Positions 7,836-17,194 of a stretch of DNA of 64,000 nucleotides are shown here, piece by piece. The stretch comes from Acidobacteriota bacterium (lineage in GTDB: Bacteria > Acidobacteriota > Terriglobia > Acidiferrales > UBA7541): contig QHYZ01000063.1 in the NCBI GenBank assembly GCA_003225295.1, positions 50,733 through 114,732 on the forward strand, read 5' to 3'. Numbering within the stretch: position 1 is the first letter of the stretch; every line of letters starts with the position of its first letter. A program made the position numbers and the translations under genes. The notes under the pieces were generated by a model that saw only the letters and a list, made by a program, of their open reading frames with translations, made no database searches and was not told the DNA's origin.

Positions 7836-9731
7836 GTGAGTCAGGGAGCCTCGAGCGTGGCCTCGTTGTTATCACCGCAATGGAAGCGATTGCTGAGTTA
7901 CGTGCGGCCGTATTCCTTTCGGCTGGCGGTGGGCGTGGTGTTGGTGGCCATCACCGCGCTGGCGGACGGTATTGTGGCGCTGATGCTCCGGCCGGGATTT
8001 GATTACGTCCTTAACCCCACCGTTGTCGGTTCGACCCTGCCACTGGTGACCTTTCCCAACGGTTATACCATCTATCTCAACCGATTTTTTCCGCGCAGTA
8101 TCCACCATGTGTGGACGATTTTTGCGCTGACGGTGGTCTTTCTTTACGTCGCCAAAGGCATCGCGGAGTATGTGGGTGTCACCCAGATCCAGTACGTGGG
8201 GCAAGCTGCGGTGACCAGGCTGCGGAATCAGGTGTACGCCAAGATCATTCGCCAGCCGATTGGATTTTTTCAGAGCAATCCGACGGGGCGCTTGCTTTCC
8301 ACCACCATCAACGACGTGGAGCGGACGCGCATCGCGCTCTCGGAATACCTGGCCGACCTGTTCCAAAAAGGGTTCACACTGATGGTATTTCTGGTGGTCA
8401 TCGTGGTGCTGAACTGGAAGATGGCGCTGGGATCGGCCATTTTGGTGCCTCTGGTCATCGTGCCGGTGGGAAAACTGGGAAAGAAGATTCGCCGCTCTTC
8501 GGAAAACAGCCAGACCAGGCTTGGGGACCTCAGCCAGATCCTGCAGGAGACGGTCAGCGGAAATCGCGTTGTGAAGGCCTTCGGAATGGAGGATTTTGAA
8601 ATCGCCAAATTCAAACATACGGCCGAACGGCTGCTGCGTGAAAATATGCGCTGGGTGCGAGCAGCGGTGGCTACCGGTCCGACGATGGATTTGCTGGGGG
8701 CCCTGGTCATCCCGCTGCTCATTTTGTATGCTCGTGATCAGATCAAGCACGGTCTGATGACCCCAGGAATTTTTATTGCGTTTCTTTTTGCCATGTTTAA
8801 TGCCTACATGCCGCTGAAGCGCATCGGCCAGGTATATCAGCAATTTCAGCTCGCGCAGGGTGCCAGCATGCAGGTGTTTGCCTATCTCGACCGGGCAGAA
8901 GAGCAGAGCGAGCAGCCGGGCGCGAAATCGCTGGCGCCATTCTCGCGGGAAATCGTTTTTGAGAACGTGGGTTTTGCGTATGACGCCGATTCGACTCAGG
9001 TGCTCGAGCGGATTTATTTCCGTGCACGCTGCGGAGAAGTGATTGCGCTCGTGGGCTCGAGCGGGGCTGGAAAAACGACGTTGGTGAATCTGCTGCCGCG
9101 ATTTTATGAGCCCACGTCAGGCGCAATTCGCGTCGATGGCGTCGACGTTCGCGCTGTGACGATCAAGTCGCTTCGCGAGCAGATCGCCATGGTGACGCAG
9201 GAGAATATCTTGTTTCACGACACCGTCTGGAACAATATCTGCTATGGGTTGACAGATATCCGCGCGGAAAGAGTCACCGCTGCAGCGCAGGCCGCGCTGG
9301 CGCACGATTTCATCATGGAGCTCCCACAAAAGTACGACACACTGATTGGCGAGCGGGGAACGCGCTTGAGCGGGGGACAGAGACAGCGCATCGCCATCGC
9401 GCGTGCGATCCTGAAAGATTCGCCGATTCTGATCTTGGACGAGGCCACCTCGGAGCTGGACGCGGAGTCCGAAATGTTCGTGCAGAAGGCGCTCACCAAC
9501 CTGATGGTTGGGCGAACCACGTTTGTAATCGCGCATCGCCTCTCGACAATTCGCCGCGCGGACAAGATTCTCGTCTTGGAAGACGGGCAAATTCGCGAAA
9601 GCGGAACGCACACGGAATTGATGGCCCGGGGCGGAACGTATGCCCGGCTTCACGATCTGCAGTTTGCGGACGACGCCATGCTGGCGCCGGCCGCACCGGG
9701 AAAGCTGAATGTTCGATCGGATTCCTTATGA
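7836..9731 (+). CDS. MsbA-like ABC exporter (fused permease-ATPase)
   Basis: 631 aa with a GTG start. About six membrane helices occupy residues 20-330 (for example VVLVAITALADGIVALML and FTLMVFLVVIVVL). The ATPase domain has Walker A GSSGAGKTT, signature LSGGQRQRIAIARA, Walker B ILILDEATSELD and H-loop IAHRLSTI, all intact. The architecture matches MsbA-type lipid flippases, and its place beside the LPS-export genes makes lipid A-core flipping the likely job; multidrug export cannot be excluded. Its last 4 nt overlap the start of yicC, indicating translational coupling. Confidence 0.85.
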   Translation: MSQGASSVASLLSPQWKRLLSYVRPYSFRLAVGVVLVAITALADGIVALMLRPGFDYVLNPTVVGSTLPLVTFPNGYTIYLNRFFPRSIHHVWTIFALTVVFLYVAKGIAEYVGVTQIQYVGQAAVTRLRNQVYAKIIRQPIGFFQSNPTGRLLSTTINDVERTRIALSEYLADLFQKGFTLMVFLVVIVVLNWKMALGSAILVPLVIVPVGKLGKKIRRSSENSQTRLGDLSQILQETVSGNRVVKAFGMEDFEIAKFKHTAERLLRENMRWVRAAVATGPTMDLLGALVIPLLILYARDQIKHGLMTPGIFIAFLFAMFNAYMPLKRIGQVYQQFQLAQGASMQVFAYLDRAEEQSEQPGAKSLAPFSREIVFENVGFAYDADSTQVLERIYFRARCGEVIALVGSSGAGKTTLVNLLPRFYEPTSGAIRVDGVDVRAVTIKSLREQIAMVTQENILFHDTVWNNICYGLTDIRAERVTAAAQAALAHDFIMELPQKYDTLIGERGTRLSGGQRQRIAIARAILKDSPILILDEATSELDAESEMFVQKALTNLMVGRTTFVIAHRLSTIRRADKILVLEDGQIRESGTHTELMARGGTYARLHDLQFADDAMLAPAAPGKLNVRSDSL

Positions 9732-10666
9732 GCCAAACGACTCCAGTACCAACAAAAAAATTTGAATGTTTCTCGATGACCGGCTACGCACAAGCGCGAG
9801 CCCAGCAGGATGGCTGGGCCGTGCGCGTCAGCGTCAAGAGCGTCAACCACAGGTTCCTGGATCTCAAGCTGCGGATGCCGGAGGGATTTGATCTGTACGA
9901 GCTGCGGTTGCGGCAGATCGTGCGCGAAAAGATTCACCGCGGACACGTGGAAGTGACCGTGGGCGTAGAACCTGGGAACGCGGCGCCGGTACAGGTAAAT
10001 AGGGATTTGGTGCAATCGTATCTGAAAGCGGCGGAAGCGCTGCGGCAGGAAACGAGAGCGGCAACGGATATGGACGTTGTCGCCCTGTTGCGACTGCCCG
10101 GAGTGATCACTGGTGTCACCGCCACCGTGCCGGAGCGGGAAGAAGAGCAAGAGCGGCTTGGACGATTGTTGGACGGCGGGTTGCGGGACGCGCTGGCAAA
10201 GCTGGATGATATGCGGAGGGCGGAAGGGCGTCATCTGGTGGAGGAGTTGCGCAATCGCCTGGCGCGGATCGGCGGTCATGTTGAGCAGGTGCGCGGACTC
10301 GCCACGACGCTGCGGCCGGCGTTCTCACGTCGCCTCGATGCCAAACTGAAGGAATTGCTGGGCGGGACGGGCATCGATCCGGCGCGGCTTGCGCAGGAAG
10401 CGGCGCTGCTTGCCGAACGCAGCGATATCAGTGAAGAATTGGACCGGCTGAGGAGCCACTTGCAGCAGTTCGGGAAATTGCTTGACGGCGCGGGCGAGAT
10501 GGGCAAGAAGCTGGATTTTCTCTTGCAGGAAATGCATCGCGAGGCGAATACCATGCTGTCAAAAACGCCCGGCGTGGAAAGCGAAGCGTTGGCCATCACG
10601 AGCTTGGCGCTGGAGATCAAGGCGGAGATCGAGAAACTGCGGGAGCAGGTGCAAAACATCGAATGA
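9728..10666 (+). CDS. yicC: YicC family endoribonuclease
   Basis: 312 aa. The N-terminus has the family opening SMTGYAQARA and VKSVNHRFLDLKLRMP. The C-terminal DUF1732 region carries GKKLDFLLQEMHREANT and the terminal ALEIKAEIEKLREQVQNIE. YicC is a metal-dependent RNase affecting small-RNA turnover in E. coli. ATGA overlaps couple it to the exporter before it and to gmk after it. The yicC-gmk-rpoZ order is widely conserved. Confidence 0.93.
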   Translation: MSQTTPVPTKKFECFSMTGYAQARAQQDGWAVRVSVKSVNHRFLDLKLRMPEGFDLYELRLRQIVREKIHRGHVEVTVGVEPGNAAPVQVNRDLVQSYLKAAEALRQETRAATDMDVVALLRLPGVITGVTATVPEREEEQERLGRLLDGGLRDALAKLDDMRRAEGRHLVEELRNRLARIGGHVEQVRGLATTLRPAFSRRLDAKLKELLGGTGIDPARLAQEAALLAERSDISEELDRLRSHLQQFGKLLDGAGEMGKKLDFLLQEMHREANTMLSKTPGVESEALAITSLALEIKAEIEKLREQVQNIE

Positions 10667-11301
10667 GCACGGGGACAGAGATTGCGCCGCTGGTGTTGAT
10701 CGTGTCCGGACCGTCGGGATCAGGAAAATCGACTTTGGTGCAGCGAATCCTGGAACTGCCCGGCACCATGCCATCGATCTCATGTACTACACGGGCGCGC
10801 CGCGCGACCGAGGCCAGCGGGAAGTGCTATGATTTTGTGACGGAAGAGGAATTCGACGCCATGGTCGCGCGCGGAGAATTTCTGGAGTATGCGCGAGTCT
10901 TCGGAAAATATTCTTACGGCACGCCGAGGAAGTGGCTGGAAGTATCGCGGAAAAAGGGAGTCGATTTGGTGCTGGAGATCGATGTTCAAGGCGCGGCGCA
11001 GGTGAAACAACAGCTCCCAGATTCGGTGGCGATTTTCATCTTGCCGCCGTCGCGCGAGGAACTGGAGCACAGGCTGCGCGACCGTGGACAGGATTCAAGC
11101 GAAGAGATCGCGCGACGACTGGCGCAGGCGCGCGACGAAATTGCGCAGTTGGGCAAGTATTACGATTTTTGCGTGATGAATGAGGACGTGGAACGCGCGG
11201 GACGCGAAGCGCAGGCGATCATTACCGCTTTGCGCTGCACCAGCGCACGGCGAAGGGCCCGGGTGGAAAAACTTCTGGCATCGTTTGGGGGGAAAGACTG
11301 A
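10663..11301 (+). CDS. gmk: Guanylate kinase
   Basis: 212 aa. The P-loop SGPSGSGKST lies at about residues 15-24, followed by the GMP-binding SCTTRARRATE and YDFVTEEEFDAMVARGEFLE segment and DLVLEIDVQGAAQVK. It converts GMP and ATP to GDP and ADP in the cytoplasm. It overlaps yicC by 4 nt and is followed after a single base by rpoZ. Length and motifs are fully standard. Confidence 0.97.
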   Translation: MSTGTEIAPLVLIVSGPSGSGKSTLVQRILELPGTMPSISCTTRARRATEASGKCYDFVTEEEFDAMVARGEFLEYARVFGKYSYGTPRKWLEVSRKKGVDLVLEIDVQGAAQVKQQLPDSVAIFILPPSREELEHRLRDRGQDSSEEIARRLAQARDEIAQLGKYYDFCVMNEDVERAGREAQAIITALRCTSARRRARVEKLLASFGGKD

Positions 11302-11302
11302 A

Positions 11303-11530
11303 ATGACTGTGCAGACAAAAGCTCCGGAGAGCCAGTTTGCGTACGTGGTGCTGGCGGCGAGGCGTGCGCGGCAGATCATGGCAGGCGCGCCGCCGCTGAT
11401 CGAGAACCCAAGAACATTGAAGGCCACGCGGATCGCGTGCGAAGAGCTAGAGCACAGCCTGATCGAGTACGAATTCACAGAGCCGGCATCGATCGATACG
11501 GATAAGGACGGCAATAAGCGACGGAAGTAG
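11303..11530 (+). CDS. rpoZ: RNA polymerase omega subunit
   Basis: 75 aa from the ATG at 11303. It contains the omega-type segment FAYVVLAARRARQIMAG followed by RTLKATRIACEEL, and ends in a short acidic/basic tail. Omega aids assembly of the RNA polymerase beta-prime subunit. The start is one base after the gmk stop, so translation is coupled. Identification rests on the short core motif plus the gmk-rpoZ-coaBC order. Confidence 0.9.
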   Translation: MTVQTKAPESQFAYVVLAARRARQIMAGAPPLIENPRTLKATRIACEELEHSLIEYEFTEPASIDTDKDGNKRRK

Positions 11531-11549
11531 CGGGCCGAGAAAGGCAGTG

Positions 11550-12788
11550 ATGCGCATCACGCTGGGTGTGACCGGCGGAGTGGCGGCTTACAAAGCCGCG
11601 GAGCTCGTGCGCCGTTTGCAGCAGGACGGGTTCACCGTGCAGGTGGTGATGACCCGCGGGGCTCGGGAGTTCGTCACGCCGCTGACGTTTGCGGCACTGA
11701 GCGGACAGAAGGTCATCACCGACCTCTTCGGCGACTCTTCGGGCGGCGAAGCAAATCTGGAAAGCGCCATCGAACACATCGCGGTTGCCCAGCGGACGGA
11801 TCTGCTGCTGGTCGCGCCGGCCACGGCGGATATCATTGCAAAATTTGCGCGCGGGATGGCTGACGACTTTCTGACGACTTTGTACCTGGCATCAACGGCG
11901 CCAGTGGTGGTGGCGCCGGCCATGAACGTGAACATGTGGAACCATGCGGCCACGCAAGAAAATGTCGAGGTGCTGCGCGCGCGCGGCGTAAAAATCGTTG
12001 ACCCCGCCGAGGGCTACCTCGCGTGTGGCATGACCGGCGCGGGACGGCTGGCCGGGCAGGAAGATATTGTCGCCGCCGTAGGCGAGGCGCTGAAAACGCA
12101 GCGGGATTTGGAGGGAGAGAAGGTTCTGGTAACGGCCGGCCCGACTTGCGAAGACCTTGATCCAGCTCGCTACATCACCAACCGCTCGTCCGGGAAGATG
12201 GGCTATGCGGTCGCGGAGGCAGCGGCGCGGCGCGGCGCGAAGGTCATGCTCGTGAGCGGACCAGTGAATTTGGAAGCCCCCGCGGGTGTGGAATGCCTTG
12301 GCGTGCGCAGCGCGAAAGAAATGCATCAAGCCGTCGTAGAGCGGATTGCCAATTGTTCCGTCGCCATTCTTGCAGCGGCGGTGGCGGATTACCGTCCGGT
12401 AGAGCAGCACGCGGAAAAGATCAAGAAGAGCGACGCGGTACTGACGATTGTACTTGAGCGGACCACGGACATTCTGGCGGAGGTGGCGAGAAACAAAGGC
12501 CAGAAAATCGTGGTGGGCTTTGCGGCGGAGACGGACCACGTCGCGGAGAACGCGCGCAAGAAACTCTCCGCAAAGAACGCCGATCTGATCGTGGCCAACG
12601 ACATCACCGCCGAAGGCGCAGGGTTCGATCATGATACGAATATTGTGACACTCTTTTCCCGCGATGGACGCGACCTGGCGCTTCCGAAAATGAGCAAGAG
12701 CGAAGTGGCGCAGCGGATATTGGACGAAGTCGTGCGTTTGCGAAGCGTGCTGCACGCAACGGCTGCACTGAAGCGCTCCGGCGTTTGA
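11550..12788 (+). CDS. coaBC: Bifunctional phosphopantothenoylcysteine decarboxylase/synthetase
   Basis: 412 aa; an adjacent GTG at 11547 is an alternative start. The N-terminal FMN-dependent decarboxylase (CoaC) has GVTGGVAAYKAAEL, the substrate-site PAMNVNMW and the active-site cysteine loop ACGMTGAGRL. The C-terminal CTP-dependent synthetase (CoaB) begins near VLVTAGPTCEDLDPARYITN with NRSSGKMGYA. It joins cysteine to phosphopantothenate and decarboxylates the product, two steps of coenzyme A synthesis. It lies 19 bp after rpoZ. Confidence 0.96.
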   Translation: MRITLGVTGGVAAYKAAELVRRLQQDGFTVQVVMTRGAREFVTPLTFAALSGQKVITDLFGDSSGGEANLESAIEHIAVAQRTDLLLVAPATADIIAKFARGMADDFLTTLYLASTAPVVVAPAMNVNMWNHAATQENVEVLRARGVKIVDPAEGYLACGMTGAGRLAGQEDIVAAVGEALKTQRDLEGEKVLVTAGPTCEDLDPARYITNRSSGKMGYAVAEAAARRGAKVMLVSGPVNLEAPAGVECLGVRSAKEMHQAVVERIANCSVAILAAAVADYRPVEQHAEKIKKSDAVLTIVLERTTDILAEVARNKGQKIVVGFAAETDHVAENARKKLSAKNADLIVANDITAEGAGFDHDTNIVTLFSRDGRDLALPKMSKSEVAQRILDEVVRLRSVLHATAALKRSGV

Positions 12789-12795
12789 TCTCGCC

Positions 12796-13683
12796 ATGCC
12801 CGAGCGCATTCCCGAAACCCTCCAGAAGAGATTAGCGCACCGCCTCAGTTTCTACCAAGACCTCGGAATCCCGTTGTTCTATCGGGACCGCGGAAAGGGT
12901 GCTGCGCCGGATATCGCGCGCCGGCTGGAAATTCCTGCCGTTGCCCAACTCTCAACCATAGATCTTCAAAGGGAAACGACCTTGCCGAAGCCCACGGGAA
13001 AGCTCGCATTGCAAAAAATTGCCCCCGTCGTGGCGCCGGTAAGCCTCAAGATCGCGTCCCTGCCGGTGGCTGCGGGACCGTCGCTTTTCGACGCCGCGGA
13101 CAGGATTGCGGACGACACGCTGCTCAAGATTCGTGAGAATCTTGGCGAATGCACCCGCTGCAAGCTCCACAGCACGCGGCACAAAATTGTTTTCGGCGAC
13201 GGAAATCCCAGGGCCCAGCTGGTCTTTGTGGGCGAAGGCCCGGGCGCTGATGAAGACGCCCAAGGATTGCCATTCGTCGGGCGCGCGGGAAGACTGCTGA
13301 CGCAGATAATAGAAGCGATGGGACTGCAACGGAAAGACGTGTACATCTGCAATGTGGTGAAGTGCCGGCCTCCGGAGAATCGCCAGCCGGAAGAGGACGA
13401 AGTAAGCACCTGCTCGCCGTTTCTTTGGCGCCAGATTGATGTCATCGCTCCCAAAGTGATTGTCTGCCTGGGTGCCGTCGCGGCAAAGACTTTGCTCCAG
13501 ACCAATCGCGGGATTTCTCAGTTTCGCGGAGAGTGGCTGGAATTTCGCGGAAGAAAATTGCTGGCGACCTATCACCCCGCCTATTTGCTGCGCAATCCGC
13601 ACGCGAAGAGTGAAGTCTGGAAAGATCTCCAAAAAGTCATGGCCGTGCTGGGCCTCGAAGTGAAGAAAGGCAAGTCCTCCTAA
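12796..13683 (+). CDS. Type-4 uracil-DNA glycosylase (Fe-S)
   Basis: 295 aa. The C-terminal ~190 residues form a family-4 UDG: motif VFVGEGPGADEDAQGLPFVG, the Fe-S cysteines in CTRCKLHSTRHKIVFG plus two later ones (NVVKCRPPENRQP and EVSTCSPF), and the motif ATYHPAYLLRNP. The first ~100 residues are an extra region rich in Pro, Ala and Lys without a recognised domain. The enzyme removes uracil from DNA as the first step of base excision repair. It follows coaBC by 7 bp and precedes the EamA gene by 6 bp. Confidence 0.93.
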   Translation: MPERIPETLQKRLAHRLSFYQDLGIPLFYRDRGKGAAPDIARRLEIPAVAQLSTIDLQRETTLPKPTGKLALQKIAPVVAPVSLKIASLPVAAGPSLFDAADRIADDTLLKIRENLGECTRCKLHSTRHKIVFGDGNPRAQLVFVGEGPGADEDAQGLPFVGRAGRLLTQIIEAMGLQRKDVYICNVVKCRPPENRQPEEDEVSTCSPFLWRQIDVIAPKVIVCLGAVAAKTLLQTNRGISQFRGEWLEFRGRKLLATYHPAYLLRNPHAKSEVWKDLQKVMAVLGLEVKKGKSS

Positions 13684-13689
13684 CTTATC

Positions 13690-14562
13690 ATGGGAATTCT
13701 GCTGGGCCTGCTGACGTCGCTGACCTGGGGCGGCGCGGATTTCATTGCGCGTTTTGCCACGCATCGCATTGGCGCTCTCCGTTCCATGTTGTACATGCAA
13801 CTGACGGGTTTTTTGTTGCTCTCCTTTCTTCTTCCCGCTCTCGGTGGTTGGGGGCATCTCGCGGATGGTTCGGGATGGCAGCCCTGGGCTTGGGGCTTCT
13901 TGGCGGGAAGCGTCAATGCGATGTCGGGACTGGCGCTCTACCGTGCGTTTGAGATTGGAAAAATGGCCGTGGTGGCTCCACTCTCGGCCAGTTATCCCGC
14001 GTTGACGCTGCTGCTTTCCTGCATGACCGGCGAGCGGCTGAGCATCGTGAGAATCATCGGAATCATCTGCACACTGGTGGGAGTCATAGTTGTCGCTCAT
14101 GGAGAAAAAACACCGGACGAGAACAATGCTGCCACCGTGCAAAGCAGCGGCCGGGGAATCGGCTTGGCCGTGTTTGCTGCTGTGGGCTTCGCGGTGCTGT
14201 TTTGGTTGCTGGGAATTCGCGTCATCCCGCGCGTCGGCGCCATTCCCACTGTATGGATGATCCGGTTGACCAGTTCGCTGCTCACCGCAGCCGTAATCCT
14301 CGTTTCCCGACAGCCAATGCGCCTTCCACGTGGCGACGTGCGCTGGATGGCACTGGGAATGGGCGCGTTCGATACTGGTGCCTTTGTCCTCAGCAATTTC
14401 GGCATGAAAATCGAGCAGGTTGCGGTGATCAGCGTTCTTGGTTCGCTGTACGGAGCGGTCACCGTCGGCCTCGCGGCCATCTTCCTCAAGGAACTTGTGT
14501 CGCGCTGGCAATGGACAGGGATCGTCACGATTTTCGCCGGAATTTTTCTCCTCAGCTGGTAG
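13690..14562 (+). CDS. EamA/DMT-type transporter
   Basis: 290 aa with about ten hydrophobic helices in two repeats, the usual EamA layout. Characteristic segments are ILLGLLTSLTWGGADFIARF at the N-terminus and VISVLGSLYGAVTVGLAAIF in the second repeat, followed by the paired Trp/Gly motif near WQWTGIVTIFAGI. It probably exports a metabolite or amino acid across the cytoplasmic membrane; the substrate cannot be read from sequence. It sits 6 bp after udg and 77 bp before priA. Confidence 0.85.
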   Translation: MGILLGLLTSLTWGGADFIARFATHRIGALRSMLYMQLTGFLLLSFLLPALGGWGHLADGSGWQPWAWGFLAGSVNAMSGLALYRAFEIGKMAVVAPLSASYPALTLLLSCMTGERLSIVRIIGIICTLVGVIVVAHGEKTPDENNAATVQSSGRGIGLAVFAAVGFAVLFWLLGIRVIPRVGAIPTVWMIRLTSSLLTAAVILVSRQPMRLPRGDVRWMALGMGAFDTGAFVLSNFGMKIEQVAVISVLGSLYGAVTVGLAAIFLKELVSRWQWTGIVTIFAGIFLLSW

Positions 14563-14639
14563 ATTTCTTGTTTGACCCTGTATCCTTCTTTTCCGCGCTT
14601 TCTGCCGCATTTCCCCGTGCTGGTACACTACACGGCGGG

Positions 14640-17165
14640 ATGACTCCTCCTTTCTGCAATGTCGCACTGCCCGTGCCGCTGCGCACGACGTTCACGTATG
14701 CGGTTCCGGAGACGTTGCGAGGAACCGTGCAGCCAGGCAGCCGCGTGCTCGTGCCGTTCCGGAAGAAAGCGATGGTCGGCGTCGTTGTGGAAATGGCGGA
14801 GAGCGCCCCGCATGGGACAAAAATTCGTGAGCTCACCGGTATATTGGATTTTGTTCCCGCGCTGACGCCGAAGCTGATCGAGCTGTCGAACTGGATCGCC
14901 GGGTATTACCTGGCACCGACCGGCGAAGTCTTTCGCGCGATGCTGCCACCGGTAACAGAGCTGAAATCACACCGCCAGATTATCTTGACGGATGCGGGGC
15001 GTGAAGCGGTGGACAGCTCGGGCGGCGGTGAATTGTCGCCTGGGCTCACTCCCGAAGAGACCGCGTTTCTCTCAAAATTGAAGGAAAAGAAAGGAACTTT
15101 GCCGCTGGGCCCGGCGGCAAGGTGGGGCACCGACCCTTCCGGGTTGCAGCGGCTGCGACGCCGCGGGCTCATTGAACTCCGGGAGACCGTGCAGGGAAGA
15201 AAGGCAAGAACGCAGCGAGTGATCGCTTGGAAGGGTAGCCGGGCGGCGGCTGAAAAACTGACAGAGAAGGAAGGCCAGGAAAAAGATAACGCCGAAACGC
15301 CGGTTGGCGACGCTCAGGGCAGGCAGAGTGCGCAGATGATGGGCAGAGAAGACCGCGTGCAGGAATTGCTCGAGACGGAGCGTGGGCCGCTGCCTCTGCC
15401 CCAACTCTTGAAGCTGGCGCAAGTGACCAGGGCGGTGGTCGAGCGGATGCTGCGCGACGGGTTGCTGGAAAGTTGGGAAGAGCCGATTGATCCGACCGAG
15501 GATCCATTTGATGTGGGGTACTCGCCTCCGCCGCATGAATTGAATGCGGAACAGGAGAGTGTCTTGAAGGCCATACGCGCGCGAGTTGCGTTGGGCGAAT
15601 TCGGCGTGCAGCTGCTCCATGGCGTGACGGGCAGCGGGAAGACCGAAGTGTATTTGCGCGCCGTGCAGGAGACGCTGGCGCGCGGGAAAACGGCACTCCT
15701 GCTGGTGCCAGAGATTGCGTTGACGCTGTGGATCGGGCGGCAGTGCCGGTCGTGGTTTGGCGCGCGATTCGAGGGCGTCGCTGTCTTGCACTCGGCGCTG
15801 AGCGATGTCGAGCGAGCGCGCGAATGGTGGCGCGTCCGGAATGGCGACGCGCGCGTTGTTGTTGGGACGCGGTCGGCAGTGTTTGCGCCGCTGGAAAACG
15901 TCGGGCTGATCATCATCGATGAAGAACAGGAAAATAGCTTCAAGCAGGAAGAGACTCCTCGATATCACGGCCGCGACGTCGCCATCGTGCGAGCAAAGAT
16001 GGAGGGCGCTCTGGCGCTGCTGGGTTCAGCGACACCCTCGATGGAAACGTATCACCACGCGCGAAACGGCAAATATGAGCTACTGACGCTGGCGTCGCGC
16101 GTGGAAGACCGTGCGCTGGCGAACGTGCAGGTTGTTGATCTGCGCGAAGATTTTCAGCACAGGCATCAGGCGAGCCCGATTTCCGCGGCGCTGCAGGCCG
16201 GAATTCATGAGTGCCTGGCGAATGGCACGCAGGCGCTGGTGCTGATCAACCGGCGCGGGTATTCGTGGTCAGTGCTGTGCCGGAGTTGTGGCTCGTCCGT
16301 GCAGTGCGTGAACTGCAGCATATCGATGACCCATCACAAACACCGCAACCGGCTGGAGTGTCACTACTGCGGTTCGATCCAGCAAATACCGAAGCAATGT
16401 CCAAAGTGCCAGTCGAAATATGTCTATTTCTTTGGAGAGGGCTCCGAGCATGTGGAAGAGAGACTTCGCAAGGAATTTCCCGGCGCACGAATTGCGCGGC
16501 TGGACCGGGATACGGCACGGACGAAGCGGCAATACCAGGAGACACTGGGCGCGTTCGCGGGCGGGGCGCTGGATATCCTTGTCGGCACGCAAATGCTGGC
16601 GAAGGGACACGATTTTCAGCGCGTGACGCTGGTGGGTGTCGTCAGCGCCGATTCCTCGTTGAGCCTGCCAGACTTTCGCGCTGCGGAACGCACCTTTCAG
16701 TTGCTGACGCAAGTTGCCGGGCGCGCGGGGCGCGGCGAGCTGAAGGGCGCGGTGCTGATTCAGACATTTTATCCCGAGCATTATGCGATTCAGGACGCGG
16801 TGAAGCAGGATTACACCGCGTTCTTCGAGCGCGAATTGCACTTCCGGCGGATGATGGCGTATCCGCCGTTCACGTCGCTAGCCAATGTGATCGTGCGCGA
16901 TACCAGCCTGGAAAAGGCGATTCGATGGTCGCGGCAGCTTTCCGAGTATTTTTCTCCGCATGACGGGGAAAGCGTTCGCATCCTAGGACCGGCGACGGCA
17001 CCGCTGGCGCGACTGAAGAAGGAACACCGGTTCCAGTTTCTTCTAAAATCGCCGAAACGGTCGGTGTTGACGAAAGTGCTTACTGGCGCGATGGCGTATT
17101 GCGACGCCAAAGAGATTCCCCAGACTGCCGTGCTCGTGGATATGGACGCACTGAGCCTATTGTGA
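14640..17165 (+). CDS. priA: Primosomal protein N' (replication restart helicase PriA)
   Basis: 841 aa. The ATG at 14640 starts the family N-terminus CNVALPVPLRTTFTYAVPE; the open frame further upstream is antisense-free overlap with eamA, not coding. The DNA-binding domain is followed by a helicase core with Walker A GVTGSGKTEVY, then motif II reading DEEQ rather than the usual DEEH, and GSATPSMETY. Eight cysteines (LCRSCGSSVQCVNC and CHYCGS...CPKC) form the two zinc sites. PriA reloads the replisome at collapsed forks. A degraded second copy of its last ~95 bp lies at 19876-19970. The next gene is convergent, only 29 bp away. Confidence 0.95.
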   Translation: MTPPFCNVALPVPLRTTFTYAVPETLRGTVQPGSRVLVPFRKKAMVGVVVEMAESAPHGTKIRELTGILDFVPALTPKLIELSNWIAGYYLAPTGEVFRAMLPPVTELKSHRQIILTDAGREAVDSSGGGELSPGLTPEETAFLSKLKEKKGTLPLGPAARWGTDPSGLQRLRRRGLIELRETVQGRKARTQRVIAWKGSRAAAEKLTEKEGQEKDNAETPVGDAQGRQSAQMMGREDRVQELLETERGPLPLPQLLKLAQVTRAVVERMLRDGLLESWEEPIDPTEDPFDVGYSPPPHELNAEQESVLKAIRARVALGEFGVQLLHGVTGSGKTEVYLRAVQETLARGKTALLLVPEIALTLWIGRQCRSWFGARFEGVAVLHSALSDVERAREWWRVRNGDARVVVGTRSAVFAPLENVGLIIIDEEQENSFKQEETPRYHGRDVAIVRAKMEGALALLGSATPSMETYHHARNGKYELLTLASRVEDRALANVQVVDLREDFQHRHQASPISAALQAGIHECLANGTQALVLINRRGYSWSVLCRSCGSSVQCVNCSISMTHHKHRNRLECHYCGSIQQIPKQCPKCQSKYVYFFGEGSEHVEERLRKEFPGARIARLDRDTARTKRQYQETLGAFAGGALDILVGTQMLAKGHDFQRVTLVGVVSADSSLSLPDFRAAERTFQLLTQVAGRAGRGELKGAVLIQTFYPEHYAIQDAVKQDYTAFFERELHFRRMMAYPPFTSLANVIVRDTSLEKAIRWSRQLSEYFSPHDGESVRILGPATAPLARLKKEHRFQFLLKSPKRSVLTKVLTGAMAYCDAKEIPQTAVLVDMDALSLL

Positions 17166-17194
17166 GTCGATTCTAGAGATCCGCTGAACGCTCT

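Noticed and set aside
12952..14667. 571-codon open frame on the minus strand
   Set aside because: It covers udg and eamA in antisense. High His/Gln/Arg content and lack of any domain mark it as a GC-rich shadow.
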